A DNA stretch of 64,000 nucleotides from Devosia sp. Leaf420 (GCF_001425445.1 NZ_LMQU01000009.1:451817-515816); one strand, 5' to 3'; numbered from the stretch's first letter, positions 1-9,078 are shown. The notes: a model not told the origin generated them from the letters alone. Program-made: numbers and translations.

Positions 1-725
1 TGATTCTCGGCGGTGTCTGGGGGCAGGTTGGCGCGATTCTGCTTGGCGGCCTGCTGGGGCTCTGGCTGTGCCGGGGCGAGGCGCAGGCGGTCGGCGAGGA
101 GCTCGCCGTGCCGGTGTCGCGCACGGTCGGCGTTGCGGCGCTGTTGCTGTTTGCCGGACTGCTACTGGTTCTGCCGCTTGTGGCGGGCTTCGGACAAGGT
201 CTTGCGGTGTTCGACGCGTTTTATCGCGCCGGTGCGCTGGTTTTTGGTGGGGGGCACGTCGTGCTGCCGCTGCTTGAAGCGGGAACGGTGAGACAGGGCT
301 GGCTCGACCAGAACACTTTTCTTGCCGGCTATGGCGCTGCGCAGGCCATGCCCGGGCCGCTCTTCACGTTTGCATCTTATCTCGGCGCGGCGAGCGGAGT
401 GCCGCCAAATGGAGCGATCGGGGCAGCGATTGCGCTCGTCGCGATCTTCTTGCCGGGCATGCTGATTGTGCTGGCGGCGCTGCCGTTCTGGCATGGACTG
501 CGCGGCAATGCGACCGCGCAGGCGGCGATGCGCGGGGCAAATGCCGCGGTCGTCGGGATTTTGGGTCTGGCGCTTTATAATCCGGTATTCACGAGCGCGG
601 TGCTGGGGCCGGTGGATTTTGTTTTGGCGCTGGCAGGTTTTGTGGCGCTCGTGAACTGGAAAGTGCCGCCGCTGGCGGTTGTTGTGGCGCTGGCGGTTAT
701 TGGCGGGGTGATGGGGGTCGTGTGA
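1..725 (+). CDS. chrA: Chromate transporter ChrA, C-terminal part (5' truncated)
   Basis: The reading frame is open from base 3, so the gene begins before the window. What remains is the second half of a CHR-family inner-membrane transporter, which expels chromate by a proton-linked mechanism. The family signature is clear: an FGGGHVVLPLL motif, then a GAAQAMPGPLFTFASYLG motif, surrounded by long hydrophobic stretches that form several membrane spans. The frame ends in TGA only three bases before the end of the convergent acyltransferase gene. The assignment to the family is firm; the substrate is inferred from the family. Confidence 0.9.
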   Translation, partial: ILGGVWGQVGAILLGGLLGLWLCRGEAQAVGEELAVPVSRTVGVAALLLFAGLLLVLPLVAGFGQGLAVFDAFYRAGALVFGGGHVVLPLLEAGTVRQGWLDQNTFLAGYGAAQAMPGPLFTFASYLGAASGVPPNGAIGAAIALVAIFLPGMLIVLAALPFWHGLRGNATAQAAMRGANAAVVGILGLALYNPVFTSAVLGPVDFVLALAGFVALVNWKVPPLAVVVALAVIGGVMGVV

Positions 726-728
726 CCG

Positions 729-1778
729 TTAGGCTGGCTTCGGTACCTGTCGGTTGCGCGGCATGAAGGCCCCGGTCAGCGGGCGCTCTACGAAGAAATA
801 GACCGCTATTCCGACGATAATTGCGGCGCTCATTCCGGCAATGCAGAAGGCGAGAATGGCGATGGGCTCGCCACCAAGATTGAGCCGCTGCCAAACGTGG
901 CTCATCGCCGACAGGGTGATCCCATGTGACAGATAGATCGAGTAGGACGCATCGCCGAGCAGCTTCGGGATGCGCCACCGACCGATATCGCCAATGGCAT
1001 CAAGCGAAACAGCGCCGATCAGGATCATCGCGGCTGGCACGCCGAAGAACCATGTCCGCGATAGTCCGTGCGTCGATATGCCTGGAATGGCGACCAAGAC
1101 CAGCCCGGCTATGATCAGCGTCCAGGCCGGGACGCGTCCAAGCGTGAGTCTGCCGCTGCTGAGCAGCGCTGCGATAAGCATGCCGAAGAGGAACTCGATC
1201 AGAATTGAGTCGGTCCAGAACTTGAGCGCTGCATTGGTCGGGGACGTAACGGCACCAAAGACCGACAGCAGGATCAGCAGGCCGCCAACGGCCCAAAGCC
1301 GCGCCGTGACCGGCAAAAAGAGCGCCGCGCCAAATATGGCGTAGAAGAACATCTCATAGTTGAGGGTCCAGCCGGGAACGAGGATCGGATAGATCGCGTC
1401 GACGACGGGGTGGGGATAGGGCACGAAAAGATATGACGCGATGATGTGGTTGAGATCGAATGCGCCACTTTGAAGGACACTCGGCGCCGCAAACGCGACA
1501 AGCACCAGAAAGCTTGTGACGAGCCAATAGAGCGGCACCACCCGCACGATGCGCTTGCGATAGAATTGCGCGGGCGTGATATCGCTCTCGCGCGTGGTCA
1601 TCCACATGATGAAGCCACTGATGATGAAGAAAAGATCGACGCCCGCCGAGAGAAACTCCGGCAGTTCCAGCGTGCTGCCGAAGCGCGGAAATTGCACTGC
1701 CAGATGGTGCGCGACGACGCCGAGCGCAGCAACAGCGCGCAAGTATTGAATAGAATTGTATTCAATTCGCTTCGCCAT
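729..1778 (-). CDS. Acyltransferase family 3 membrane protein
   Basis: A 349-residue integral membrane acyltransferase of the OatA/NodX type, which moves acyl groups onto sugars of surface polysaccharide. The N-terminus carries the family pattern: QYLRAVAALGVVAHH with the expected His near residues 24-25, GVDLFFIISGFIM in the next segment and FYRKRIVRVVPLYW after it. About ten hydrophobic segments follow. The frame stays open far upstream, but I placed the start at the ATG at 1778 because the family begins there and a GGAG Shine-Dalgarno sits about six bases before it. The acceptor sugar cannot be told from sequence. Confidence 0.9.
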   Translation of the reverse strand: MAKRIEYNSIQYLRAVAALGVVAHHLAVQFPRFGSTLELPEFLSAGVDLFFIISGFIMWMTTRESDITPAQFYRKRIVRVVPLYWLVTSFLVLVAFAAPSVLQSGAFDLNHIIASYLFVPYPHPVVDAIYPILVPGWTLNYEMFFYAIFGAALFLPVTARLWAVGGLLILLSVFGAVTSPTNAALKFWTDSILIEFLFGMLIAALLSSGRLTLGRVPAWTLIIAGLVLVAIPGISTHGLSRTWFFGVPAAMILIGAVSLDAIGDIGRWRIPKLLGDASYSIYLSHGITLSAMSHVWQRLNLGGEPIAILAFCIAGMSAAIIVGIAVYFFVERPLTGAFMPRNRQVPKPA

Positions 1779-1909
1779 TTTGGGCTCCGGCGGAGTTGTC
1801 TGCGCGATGATTAGATCATTGGCGCGGGGCGAGCCAACAAATACCAATATCGCACTTAAATTTGCTGAATCAGGATTAACACGGAGCGCTGGGCTGTGCG
1901 CTTCGTGCC

Positions 1910-2482
1910 CTAGACTGGCGCAGGGGCCATCTTCAACCGCGCAGCCGTCTTTGGCGCAAAATCTTCCAACATCGCCACCTCGCGCCATTTGGCGGCATTC
2001 ACCTCGTCTAGCTGCGCGGTCAGCGGTTGGCTTGGGTCGGCGAGGAAGAGGTATTGGAGGTCGTGGTGGATGTGGGGCGGCTCGTTGCGGGATTTTTTGC
2101 CGGGGACGTCGTGGCTGTCGATGATGAAGGGAAGGTCGCCGTTTTGATGCCAGGGGTGCAGTTTTAGGCCGGTGACGCCGGTTTCTTCCTCCGCTTCGCG
2201 TTGGGCGGAGAGATGGAAGAAGGGGCTTGGTTCGTAGTGGCCGCCGGGCTGGAGCCAGCGGCCGATGGTGATGTGGTCGATGACGAGGATCTGGGCGTGA
2301 TCGGGCGAGAGCACGATGGCGCTGGTGGTGAGATGGCCCGGCATAGTTTCGCGGAGATCGAGGCGATGACCTTCGGCAATTTGCCAGCGGAGCAGCGACA
2401 GGTGCTCGGCGGGGGCGGCTACCTGGGCGAGATAGCGGGTGACGGTGGCGGCGAGGGTTTGCGCGAAGGATTCGGGTGACAT
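1910..2482 (-). CDS. Nudix hydrolase with altered Nudix box
   Basis: A 190-residue protein of the Nudix superfamily, which cleaves nucleoside diphosphates linked to another group. The Nudix helix is at residues 81-103 and ends in REAEEETGV, giving the two metal-binding glutamates. The first glutamate of the consensus GX5EX7REUXEEXGU is replaced by Pro87, although the spacing on both sides is exact. The region before the box (WLQPGGHYEP) and the strand HHDLQYLFLA are typical. The substrate is unknown. No strong ribosome binding site precedes the ATG. The neighbouring VOC gene has the same direction. Confidence 0.85.
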   Translation of the reverse strand: MSPESFAQTLAATVTRYLAQVAAPAEHLSLLRWQIAEGHRLDLRETMPGHLTTSAIVLSPDHAQILVIDHITIGRWLQPGGHYEPSPFFHLSAQREAEEETGVTGLKLHPWHQNGDLPFIIDSHDVPGKKSRNEPPHIHHDLQYLFLADPSQPLTAQLDEVNAAKWREVAMLEDFAPKTAARLKMAPAPV

Positions 2483-2611
2483 GAAGAGGTTTTAGACCGT
2501 CTGGCGCGTGAACTGAAATCCTGTTCTGCGCCTCGGGCGTCAGATGGTCCACCCGGTCGAGCCGGGTCTTCATGATGGTGGGGGGGGCTCGGCGGTGATG
2601 CGAGAAAGAAA

Positions 2612-2980
2612 TCAGCCGCCGAAACCTGGGGGTGGTTCGGCCAGCGCGATGCGGTTGCCGTCGGGATCGAAGACTTGTGCGACCTTGCCGAAGGGGCCAC
2701 TCGTGGCGTTGACGGCGGCGATGTCTAGGGCGGCAAGGCGGGCGATTTCGGTGTCGAGATCGGGGGTGACGATGGTCATGACCGAGTGGCCCGCATTGGT
2801 TTCGTCTTGCCACAGCTGGAGACCGGTGCCGCCGATATTGCGCCACTGCACCATGCCGGGAATGGGCTTGTCATCGACCGGGCGGCCGATCAGCTTTTCG
2901 TACCAGACAAGGGCTATATCGAGATCGGCGACGGACATGCCGGCATAGGCGCCCTGCACGTTGAAGACTTTTGACGACAT
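2612..2980 (-). CDS. VOC (glyoxalase/bleomycin-resistance fold) protein
   Basis: A 122-residue single-domain protein of the vicinal oxygen chelate superfamily. It has the beta-alpha-beta-beta-beta layout with VADLDIALVWYEKLIGRP near the start and the closing QVFDPDGNRIALAE motif that supplies the last metal or ligand residue. Members are dioxygenases, lyases or binding proteins acting on small molecules, and sequence alone does not say which. A GAGGAG Shine-Dalgarno lies about nine bases before the ATG. It is followed in the same direction by the Nudix gene after about 130 bases, so co-transcription is possible. Confidence 0.85.
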   Translation of the reverse strand: MSSKVFNVQGAYAGMSVADLDIALVWYEKLIGRPVDDKPIPGMVQWRNIGGTGLQLWQDETNAGHSVMTIVTPDLDTEIARLAALDIAAVNATSGPFGKVAQVFDPDGNRIALAEPPPGFGG

Positions 2981-3037
2981 GAAAACACTCCTCTGTTTTC
3001 TGCGCGACGAACGGCTACTTGCCGTTTCGACGCCGGC

Positions 3038-3373
3038 TTAGCCGCGAGGAGCAAAAAGGATGATTGCGGCGCCGGCAAGGGCGAGCACGCCGCCAGCAAG
3101 ATCCCAGGCATCGGGTTGGCGCGCTTCGACGGCCCGGAGCCAGATCAGCGAGGCGAGGATATAGACCCCGCCATAGGCGGCATAGGCGCGGCCGGCATGA
3201 TCGCTGGGCGCGAGAGTGAGGAGCCGGGCGAAAGCGGCGAGGGCCAGCATGCCGGGAACAAGCCACCAGATGGGCTTGCCCAAACGGAAGACGGCCCAGA
3301 AGGCAAAGCAGCCAGCGATTTCAGCGAGCGCGGCCAGCGCATAAACGAGAAGGGCGGAGCCGAACGCGGGCAT
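3038..3373 (-). CDS. YnfA/UPF0060 family small membrane protein
   Basis: A 111-residue four-helix membrane protein of the YnfA (UPF0060) family, related in shape to small multidrug-resistance exporters. Family hallmarks are visible: [20 protein letters not shown] in the first helix, [12 protein letters not shown] in the third and a fourth helix [15 protein letters not shown]. The ATG at 3373 overlaps the TGA of the preceding DUF1254 gene (TGATG), so it is probably translated by coupling at the end of a three-gene operon. The longer upstream frame is rejected because it runs antisense-like through that gene. Function is not established for the family beyond a proposed export role. Confidence 0.92.
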   Translation of the reverse strand: MPAFGSALLVYALAALAEIAGCFAFWAVFRLGKPIWWLVPGMLALAAFARLLTLAPSDHAGRAYAAYGGVYILASLIWLRAVEARQPDAWDLAGGVLALAGAAIILFAPRG

Positions 3374-3918
3374 CAGCCGCGCGGGCCGCAGGAAATGGCG
3401 CCGAGGCGTTCGGCGAAACGCGCGCGCATAACCTGGTGCGGCGGGGAGAGGCGGACGAGAGCAAAAAGCTTGTCGCTGGGCGCTTCGACGACGAGGAGGC
3501 CCTCTTCGATATCGAGCTGCTGCTGGGCAAGGAGACGGGTCTGGGCGGCGTTGAAAATGCCGAGATCGACCGTCTGGCCGATACCGTCGCGATTGGTGGT
3601 CGAATAGATGACGATGCCGGCCTCGTTGAAAAGGGCGAGGGACCAGAAGGCATCGGGCAGGGTGCCGCGGAGATAGGCGGGGCCTTGGGAAAGGTCGAGC
3701 TGGCAGAGGCCATAGACGAGATCGGGATCGAGCCCCAGCGGATTGGGCTGGGCGGCTTCGACCGGCGGCAGGATGACCATACGGTTGCTGGCTTCGAAGG
3801 CTGAGACCCGCGACCAGGTGGTTTCTTCGGCCAGCATCGGCAGGGTCAGAATGACGACGATGTGGATGATGCCGCCGAGAAGGACGCCGCCGACGAGCCA
3901 GAGCAAGAACCGGATCAT
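3373..3918 (-). CDS. DUF1254 family membrane-anchored protein
   Basis: A 181-residue protein with one N-terminal membrane anchor (about residues 4-27) and a soluble exported domain resembling the DUF1254 family that accompanies DUF1214 in rhizobia. The segment [15 protein letters not shown] matches the typical core. A TTG six bases upstream is in frame, but I chose the ATG at 3918 because it overlaps the stop of the DUF1214 gene as ATGA. The next gene, YnfA, overlaps its stop. Its biochemical role is unknown. Confidence 0.8.
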   Translation of the reverse strand: MIRFLLWLVGGVLLGGIIHIVVILTLPMLAEETTWSRVSAFEASNRMVILPPVEAAQPNPLGLDPDLVYGLCQLDLSQGPAYLRGTLPDAFWSLALFNEAGIVIYSTTNRDGIGQTVDLGIFNAAQTRLLAQQQLDIEEGLLVVEAPSDKLFALVRLSPPHQVMRARFAERLGAISCGPRG

Positions 3919-4490
3919 GCGCAATCTCCGCGCGTGATGGTGGGCATGGTGTCATTGCCCGAACCGAAGCCGGAAAAGGCGGTGGTGTCGTAAAGCGTCA
4001 ATTCGAGGCTGAAGGGGCCGGAGCCGGCGAGTTCAAGCCAATTGCCGGGGGACAGCGATTTGCCGACATGCACGGTCATGGCGCCGGACTTGTCGCGGGC
4101 GATCTGGCTCGAGCGCATGGCGAGATCGGTGCCGGGGGCGGCAAGGTTCTGGCCGGCGCTATCGACGGCAACGAGCGTCCAGAAGCTCGAGACCGGGACG
4201 TGGCCGGAGAGCGTATAGGTGCAGGAGAGATCGAGCGGCTCGCCGGCGGTGTCGGTGGTGGCGAGGAATTGGAGGCCTTCGGCACGACCAAGCTGGAGCG
4301 CGGCTTCGCGGGTGAGATGGCCGCGGGTATAGGGATTTGGGGCGTCCGAGCCGAGATCGGGCCAGGACACCCAGGCGCCGATTTGCGCGGCGCCGAAGAG
4401 GCGGCCATCGGTCAGCGCGTAATAGGAAAGACCAAAGCCGGTCACGAGGGCGACGGCGATGGAAAAGAGGAGAAGCAGGACAAACCGCAC
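3915..4490 (-). CDS. DUF1214 family membrane-anchored protein
   Basis: A 191-residue protein with an N-terminal membrane anchor or signal (about residues 3-27) and a DUF1214-like exported domain. The C-terminal part [20 protein letters not shown] is characteristic of the family. The start is GTG. It is the first of three tightly overlapping genes (DUF1214, DUF1254, YnfA). In the larger family, DUF1254 and DUF1214 often occur as two halves of one protein, which supports a physical complex here. The molecular function is not known. Confidence 0.8.
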   Translation of the reverse strand: MRFVLLLLFSIAVALVTGFGLSYYALTDGRLFGAAQIGAWVSWPDLGSDAPNPYTRGHLTREAALQLGRAEGLQFLATTDTAGEPLDLSCTYTLSGHVPVSSFWTLVAVDSAGQNLAAPGTDLAMRSSQIARDKSGAMTVHVGKSLSPGNWLELAGSGPFSLELTLYDTTAFSGFGSGNDTMPTITRGDCA

Positions 4491-4654
4491 TTGAGTTCAG
4501 CTTCCTCGATATCTGGGCATGACGTGCTGAACCGGCAGCGCCGCGAACATGCCAAGGCTATAGCAATCAAGCGGCGGGGGCGAAAGCCATGGTGATGCCG
4601 CAGACGCAAAATAGCGATAGCTCTATCAAGAGAATCAAGACGGGTGAGATGTTT

Positions 4655-5104
4655 ATGCAGGGACGGATTTGGATCGCGCTTGGGCTATTGGCAGTTGCCG
4701 CTGGCCCCGCAATGGCCAAGGACAAGACGACGGCCGTGGGCGACCTATCCGGATGGACCGGAACATGGATCGGGGGACCTGAACAGGAGATCACCATCAC
4801 GTCGGGCGCCGATGGCGGTTTGGCGGTCGAGGGCTATGCCACCTATGGCGCCGAGGATCCCGAAAGTGCCGCGATGGGCGCGATCAATGTGGGGGGATTT
4901 GCAGGCAACATTCCGGCCGACTGGATCGACGGCAATAACGTGACTATCGCATCGACGGGCGACGAGATCATCCCCACGAGCGAAGCCGGGCAATATGATT
5001 GCTGGGTGGATATGACGCTGAATGGCGAGTTGCTCGAGGTCGACGACAATGGCCAATGCGGCGGGCTCAATGTGTCGTTTATCGGGACCTACAAGCGGCA
5101 GTAG
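4655..5104 (+). CDS. Secreted protein of unknown function
   Basis: A 149-residue protein with a Sec signal peptide of about 21 residues (cleavage after GPAMA), followed by an exported domain rich in Gly, Asp and Thr. It has two cysteines in the C-terminal third (YDCWVDM and GQCGG) that could form a disulfide, and it ends FIGTYKRQ. The ATG at 4655 is preferred because GGTGAG lies six bases before it; ATGs at 4649 and 4589 are in frame but worse placed. I do not recognise the family. The segment WTGTWIGGPEQEITI hints at a small beta-barrel. Confidence 0.7.
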   Translation: MQGRIWIALGLLAVAAGPAMAKDKTTAVGDLSGWTGTWIGGPEQEITITSGADGGLAVEGYATYGAEDPESAAMGAINVGGFAGNIPADWIDGNNVTIASTGDEIIPTSEAGQYDCWVDMTLNGELLEVDDNGQCGGLNVSFIGTYKRQ

Positions 5105-5110
5105 AAGTGA

Positions 5111-5132
5111 GCGCGGCGGGGGACCGCCGCGC
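5111..5132. terminator. Hairpin between convergent genes, probable bidirectional terminator
   Basis: Arms GCGCGGCGG (5111-5119) and CCGCCGCGC (5124-5132) pair perfectly over nine bases around a four-base loop. The hairpin lies between the stops of two convergent genes. There is no long T-tract on either side, so intrinsic termination is likely but not certain. Confidence 0.5.
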
Positions 5133-5138
5133 CGAAAC

Positions 5139-5390
5139 TTACATGGCGTCGAGTTCGACGATGAGATCGTCATAGGCCTTGCAGGCGGCTTCGACATCGG
5201 TCGGTGGATTGGTCTGGAGACCGGTGAATTTCTGGCTGATTTCGGTGGCCTTGTCAGGATTGGCGGCAACCACTTCCTGCACCTTGGTCGAGAGCTCCAT
5301 CGCTTTGGTCTGCAGCTCTTCGGGCGTGCAGGCGAAAGCGGTGGCGGTGCCGGCGAAAACAAAAGCAGCGGCGAGAATCGTTGTCTTCAT
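5139..5390 (-). CDS. Small secreted helical protein
   Basis: An 83-residue protein with a clear Sec signal peptide (cleavage after TATAFA at residue 20), leaving a mature peptide of about 63 residues. The mature part is predicted helical and charged (CTPEELQTKAMELSTKVQEV) and has two cysteines, at its first residue and near residue 69, that could bridge. The Cys at +1 is not in a proper lipobox, since Ala rather than Leu is at -3, so I do not call a lipoprotein. Family and function unknown. Similar small periplasmic proteins are common in Hyphomicrobiales. Confidence 0.75.
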   Translation of the reverse strand: MKTTILAAAFVFAGTATAFACTPEELQTKAMELSTKVQEVVAANPDKATEISQKFTGLQTNPPTDVEAACKAYDDLIVELDAM

Positions 5391-5556
5391 AACTCATCCT
5401 TTGATCTGTTGATCGCGAATGGCGCCCGTGCCGGAAACCGGCCGGTGCATCGCAGTTTGACGCTCACGAAACGGTGAGCGCCGGCATCAGATGGGCAAAA
5501 GATGCGGTGAAAATAGGGCGGCGACAGGGGTTTACTGTGGCGCGGCGCTGCCGGGC

Positions 5557-7713
5557 TCAGAGCCCGGCGCTGGGGGCGGGGGCGCTGGCCTGATCGGAAA
5601 CCGGCGCCAGATCCTTGATGGCGATGTCAAGACGATCGGCGAGATCGAGGAGTTTGCGCGCGGCCGCCGGGGTCAGGTTGGGCGGCCGCTCGGCCGTTTC
5701 TTCCTCGGGGAGCGCGGCGGCATCGGCGACGATGGTCTGCTCGGGCACGAAATCGACGCCGAAGACCGGCTTGATCTCGATATTGGTGTGGGCATAGGCC
5801 ATGAATTTCTGCCAGGCCACAGTGGGCAGCGTGCCGCCGGTGAGATTGTTGGTCGGGCGATAGTCATCATTGCCGAACCAAACGGCGGCGACATAATTTC
5901 CGGTGAAGCCGCAGAACCAGGCGTCGCGATAGGACGTGGTGGTGCCCGTTTTGCCCAGCGTCGGGACGCCGTCGATCTTGGCGCGCGAGCCGGTGCCGCT
6001 GGTGACGACGGCGCGCATCATCTGGTTCATATAGGCGACGGTTTGTTCCGAGAGGATGCGCTCGCGCGGGGCGTCGGGATCATATTCCCAGACGGGATCG
6101 CCGGTGAGCGTCGTCATCCGGGTGATGCCGAAGGCGGGGGTCTTGAGGCCGTCATTGGCAAAGACCGCATAGGACGAGGTCATGTCGAGGACGGAAACCG
6201 AGGCAACGCCAAGGGCGAGCGAACGGGTCACCGGATAATCGGCGCGGAGGCCCATGCGATGGCTGAGCGCGGCAATGGTGTCGCGGCCGGTCTTGATCGA
6301 GAGGGTGACGGGGACCGTGTTGATCGAAGCGGCAAAGGCTGATTGCAGGGAAATCTGGCCCTTGTAATTGCGGCCATAATTCTGCGGGCACCAATCGCCG
6401 ATGCAGACCGGACGGTCCGAAATGGTGTCGGAGGGTTTGAGGCCCAATTGCTCGAAGGCTTCGGCATAGACGAAGGGCTTGAAGGAGGAGCCGGGCTGGC
6501 GCGTCGAGACGATGGCGCGGTTGAACTGGCTTTTGCCGTAGTCCGTGCCGCCGACCATGGCGCGGATGGCGCCCTGGGTGTCGGTGACGACCATGGCGGC
6601 CTGGGAGACCTTATATTGCTCGCCCTGTTCGCGGACGACCGAGGTCACGGCTTCCTCGGCATAGCGCTGGAGCGTCGTATCGATGGTGGTGCGGACGGTG
6701 AAATTATTGCCCTGCGCGCCGGTCTCGTCGATGATGCGCTTGGCTTCGTCAAAGGCCCAATCGAGGAAGTAATTGGGCGAATTGACGTCGGCGGTGCGCT
6801 CGATGGGCGAGGCGGGGTGGCGACGGGCGGCGGTTACCTGGCCTTCGGTCAGAAAGCCCGAGGCGACGAGATTGGAGAGGACGAGATTGGCGCGGCCGCG
6901 AGCAGCGGCGAGATCGACGTGTGGCGCATAGCGCGTCGGGGCCTTGAACATGCCGGCGAGCATGGCGGCTTCGGCGAGGTTGATGTCCTGTACGCGCTTG
7001 CCGAAGTAATATTCGGCCGCGGCAGTGACGCCGAAATTGCCGCCGCCCATATAGGCGCGGTCGAAATAGAGTTTTAAAATCTCGTCCTTGGAATAGTGCC
7101 ATTCGAGCCAGATCGCGAGATAGGCTTCGATGATCTTGCGCTCAAAGGTGCGCTCGGAGGAGAGGAAGAGATTTTTGGCGAGCTGCTGGGTGAGCGAGGA
7201 GCCGCCCTGGGTGGAATTGTCGCCCTGGGCATTTGAGGCAAGGGCGCGCAGCGTGCCGACGATGTCGATGCCAAAGTGGTCGTAGAAACGGCGGTCTTCG
7301 GTCGCAAGGGTCGCCTTGATCAGATAATCGGGCATCTGGTCGAGCGCGACGCTATCGTCGGAGCGAATGCCGCGGCGGCCGATTTCGGTGCCGAAACGAT
7401 CGAGGAACACGACAGAATAATCCTCGGCCTTGTTGAAGGCGCCGCGATCGATGATCGAAAAGGCGGGCATGGCGAGCGCCGTCATCAACACCGCGCCGAT
7501 AGCGCCGAAGGTAAAAGCGTCCGAGAGGATTTCGACGATGAAGCGCTTGAAGCCCGTGACGTGAAACCGGCTCATGAAATCCTGGTAGCGGGTATAACCG
7601 CGGCCAAGGGCCTGCCAGAATTCGTAAAGCGAAGAGTCGAGCCAGGCATCGGCGGCCAACATGCCGCCGGCGCGTTTTGGACGTTTTTGCTTGCTATAGA
7701 AAGGATCCTGCAC
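5557..7713 (-). CDS. Class A penicillin-binding protein 1A (transglycosylase/transpeptidase)
   Basis: A bifunctional peptidoglycan synthase of 718 residues, anchored by one membrane helix near residues 66-88. The GT51 glycosyltransferase domain carries its catalytic Glu139 in ATEDRRFYDHFG and the QGGSSLTQQLAKNLFL motif. The transpeptidase domain has the nucleophile Ser409 in SSFK, the SIN motif at 463-465 and KTGTT at 588. GTG at 7713 is preferred as start because AAGGGG sits six bases upstream; a TTG two codons earlier is also in frame. A long cytoplasmic N-terminal extension precedes the anchor. A hairpin with eight-base arms (5550-5568) overlaps the stop codon and may aid termination. Confidence 0.96.
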   Translation of the reverse strand: MQDPFYSKQKRPKRAGGMLAADAWLDSSLYEFWQALGRGYTRYQDFMSRFHVTGFKRFIVEILSDAFTFGAIGAVLMTALAMPAFSIIDRGAFNKAEDYSVVFLDRFGTEIGRRGIRSDDSVALDQMPDYLIKATLATEDRRFYDHFGIDIVGTLRALASNAQGDNSTQGGSSLTQQLAKNLFLSSERTFERKIIEAYLAIWLEWHYSKDEILKLYFDRAYMGGGNFGVTAAAEYYFGKRVQDINLAEAAMLAGMFKAPTRYAPHVDLAAARGRANLVLSNLVASGFLTEGQVTAARRHPASPIERTADVNSPNYFLDWAFDEAKRIIDETGAQGNNFTVRTTIDTTLQRYAEEAVTSVVREQGEQYKVSQAAMVVTDTQGAIRAMVGGTDYGKSQFNRAIVSTRQPGSSFKPFVYAEAFEQLGLKPSDTISDRPVCIGDWCPQNYGRNYKGQISLQSAFAASINTVPVTLSIKTGRDTIAALSHRMGLRADYPVTRSLALGVASVSVLDMTSSYAVFANDGLKTPAFGITRMTTLTGDPVWEYDPDAPRERILSEQTVAYMNQMMRAVVTSGTGSRAKIDGVPTLGKTGTTTSYRDAWFCGFTGNYVAAVWFGNDDYRPTNNLTGGTLPTVAWQKFMAYAHTNIEIKPVFGVDFVPEQTIVADAAALPEEETAERPPNLTPAAARKLLDLADRLDIAIKDLAPVSDQASAPAPSAGL

Positions 7714-7846
7714 GCCCAACCCCTTGGATCACGTCGCTCGAATGTGACTTGAGCCGGATGCCAATTCAATCGCATCGCTGGAATATGATTGCCTTGTGCG
7801 GAAGACAAGCGCAAACGGGCAACAGGATAAACGGAACGAACCCCGC

Positions 7847-8302
7847 ATGGCCTTTTGGGAAGAAAAAACGCTGGCCGAAATGAGCCCGGCAGAGTGGGAA
7901 GCGCTCTGCGATGGCTGCGGCCGCTGTTGCCTCATCAAGCTCGAAGACGAGGATACCGGCACGCTGATCACCTCGGACGTGCGCTGCCAATTGCTCGATG
8001 GCGATACCTGCGGCTGCACCGACTACCCCAACCGGCAGAAGAAGGTGCCCGACTGCATCAAGCTGACGATCGAGAATGTCGTAGAAATCAAGTGGATCCC
8101 GACCACCTGCGCCTATCGCCGGCTCGCCGAAGGCAAGGGTCTTGCCTGGTGGCATCCGCTGGTTTCGGGCGATCCGCAGACCGTTGTCGATGTCGGCGTG
8201 TCGGTGAAGGGGCGGACGTTCTTGGAAACCGAAGTCGATCCCGATGAATGGGAAGAGCACGCGGTGGATTGGCCCGAATGGGAACCGCCGGAACATCTTT
8301 AG
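7847..8302 (+). CDS. YcgN/UPF0260 cysteine-cluster protein
   Basis: A 151-residue cytosolic protein of the YcgN (UPF0260) family, whose conserved cysteines suggest metal or Fe-S binding. The Cys signature CDGCGRCC is followed by [16 protein letters not shown], then [20 protein letters not shown], all typical of the family. I chose the ATG at 7847 because it gives the usual family length; a GTG at 7796 would add 17 unlikely residues. It is divergent from the penicillin-binding protein, with the two promoters sharing about 130 bases. Biochemical role unknown. Confidence 0.9.
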   Translation: MAFWEEKTLAEMSPAEWEALCDGCGRCCLIKLEDEDTGTLITSDVRCQLLDGDTCGCTDYPNRQKKVPDCIKLTIENVVEIKWIPTTCAYRRLAEGKGLAWWHPLVSGDPQTVVDVGVSVKGRTFLETEVDPDEWEEHAVDWPEWEPPEHL

Positions 8303-8396
8303 AGTCGAAATTGTCACACGGCGGCTATCTTGCGCGTTTCTTCGATATCTAAGCAAAGCTGATACTTGCCAAATCAGTTAACTTGGTAACTTCTCA

Positions 8397-8404
8397 TTAA
8401 CCAT
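8397..8404 (+). promoter_or_regulatory. Possible CtrA half-site TTAACCAT
   Basis: TTAACCAT lies 42 bases before the degenerate GGDEF gene. It matches the CtrA half-site preference in alphaproteobacteria, and another TTAA is 19 bases upstream, not the canonical 11. Weak evidence by itself. Confidence 0.3.
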
Positions 8405-8445
8405 GATGTGACCAGATCGGCGGCAATATCCGCGGTGGGGCAGGC

Positions 8446-9078
8446 ATGATGAGCATGACCGAAAGTTTCCAGAAAGAATGGTTCTGGCAGCGTGTGCGGA
8501 CGATCCTGGGGCGCCATGCGGCGTTGCGCGGGAGCGGCGGGGCAGAGGCGCTCGAGGCCATGCGCAAGCGCTACCCCGCCGGCCGGCCGATCGAAGAAGA
8601 ATTGCAACGCGCCTGGCTGATGGCGTCGGAGCGGCGCGTGTCGCTTTGTGTCGTGGCGCTCGAAATCGACTGTTATGTCGAATATCTCTCCGCCTATGGG
8701 CGCGATGCAGCCGAAGACTGCATGGAAACGCTGGAGCGGCTGATTGCTTCGCTGCTCGTGCGCGAGGACGATAGTTGCATGCGGCTCGGCCAGAGCGGCT
8801 TTGTGCTGGTGCTACCCGATATGCCGATGCTGATGGGCCGCGAACTGGTGATGAAGATCAACCAGGCCGTGCGTCGTCAGGGTCTGATCAACAAGGAAAG
8901 CCACGCTGGAGCGGTGACGCTCGGGGCAGGGCTGGCGGTGGTCAATCCGGAACCGCCCTATGATCGCAATGTGCTCGATATCGCCAAGCAGGCGCTGCGC
9001 AAGGCGCAGCGGCGGGGACTGGGTCGGCTCGATATTGCGGATCTGCGCGGTGGCGAGAAGCGGGACGTGGCGGCTTAG
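8446..9078 (+). CDS. Degenerate GGDEF-domain protein
   Basis: A 210-residue soluble protein whose C-terminal two thirds (about residues 60-200) follow the diguanylate cyclase fold: VALEIDCYVEYLSAYGRDAAED corresponds to the metal-binding strand and helix, and RLGQSGFVLVLPD (113-125) to the signature hairpin. The GGDEF signature is replaced by GQSGF, so catalysis is very unlikely and a c-di-GMP or protein-binding role is more plausible. The N-terminal 55 residues are charged and helical, with no known sensor domain. A TTAACCAT site lies upstream. It stands alone, followed by a repeat region. Confidence 0.75.
   Translation: MMSMTESFQKEWFWQRVRTILGRHAALRGSGGAEALEAMRKRYPAGRPIEEELQRAWLMASERRVSLCVVALEIDCYVEYLSAYGRDAAEDCMETLERLIASLLVREDDSCMRLGQSGFVLVLPDMPMLMGRELVMKINQAVRRQGLINKESHAGAVTLGAGLAVVNPEPPYDRNVLDIAKQALRKAQRRGLGRLDIADLRGGEKRDVAA

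Noticed and set aside
1779..2846. N-terminal extension of the acyltransferase frame
   Set aside because: The frame is open, but the added 356 residues are Arg/Pro-rich, lie opposite the Nudix and VOC genes, and the family starts at the ATG at 1778.
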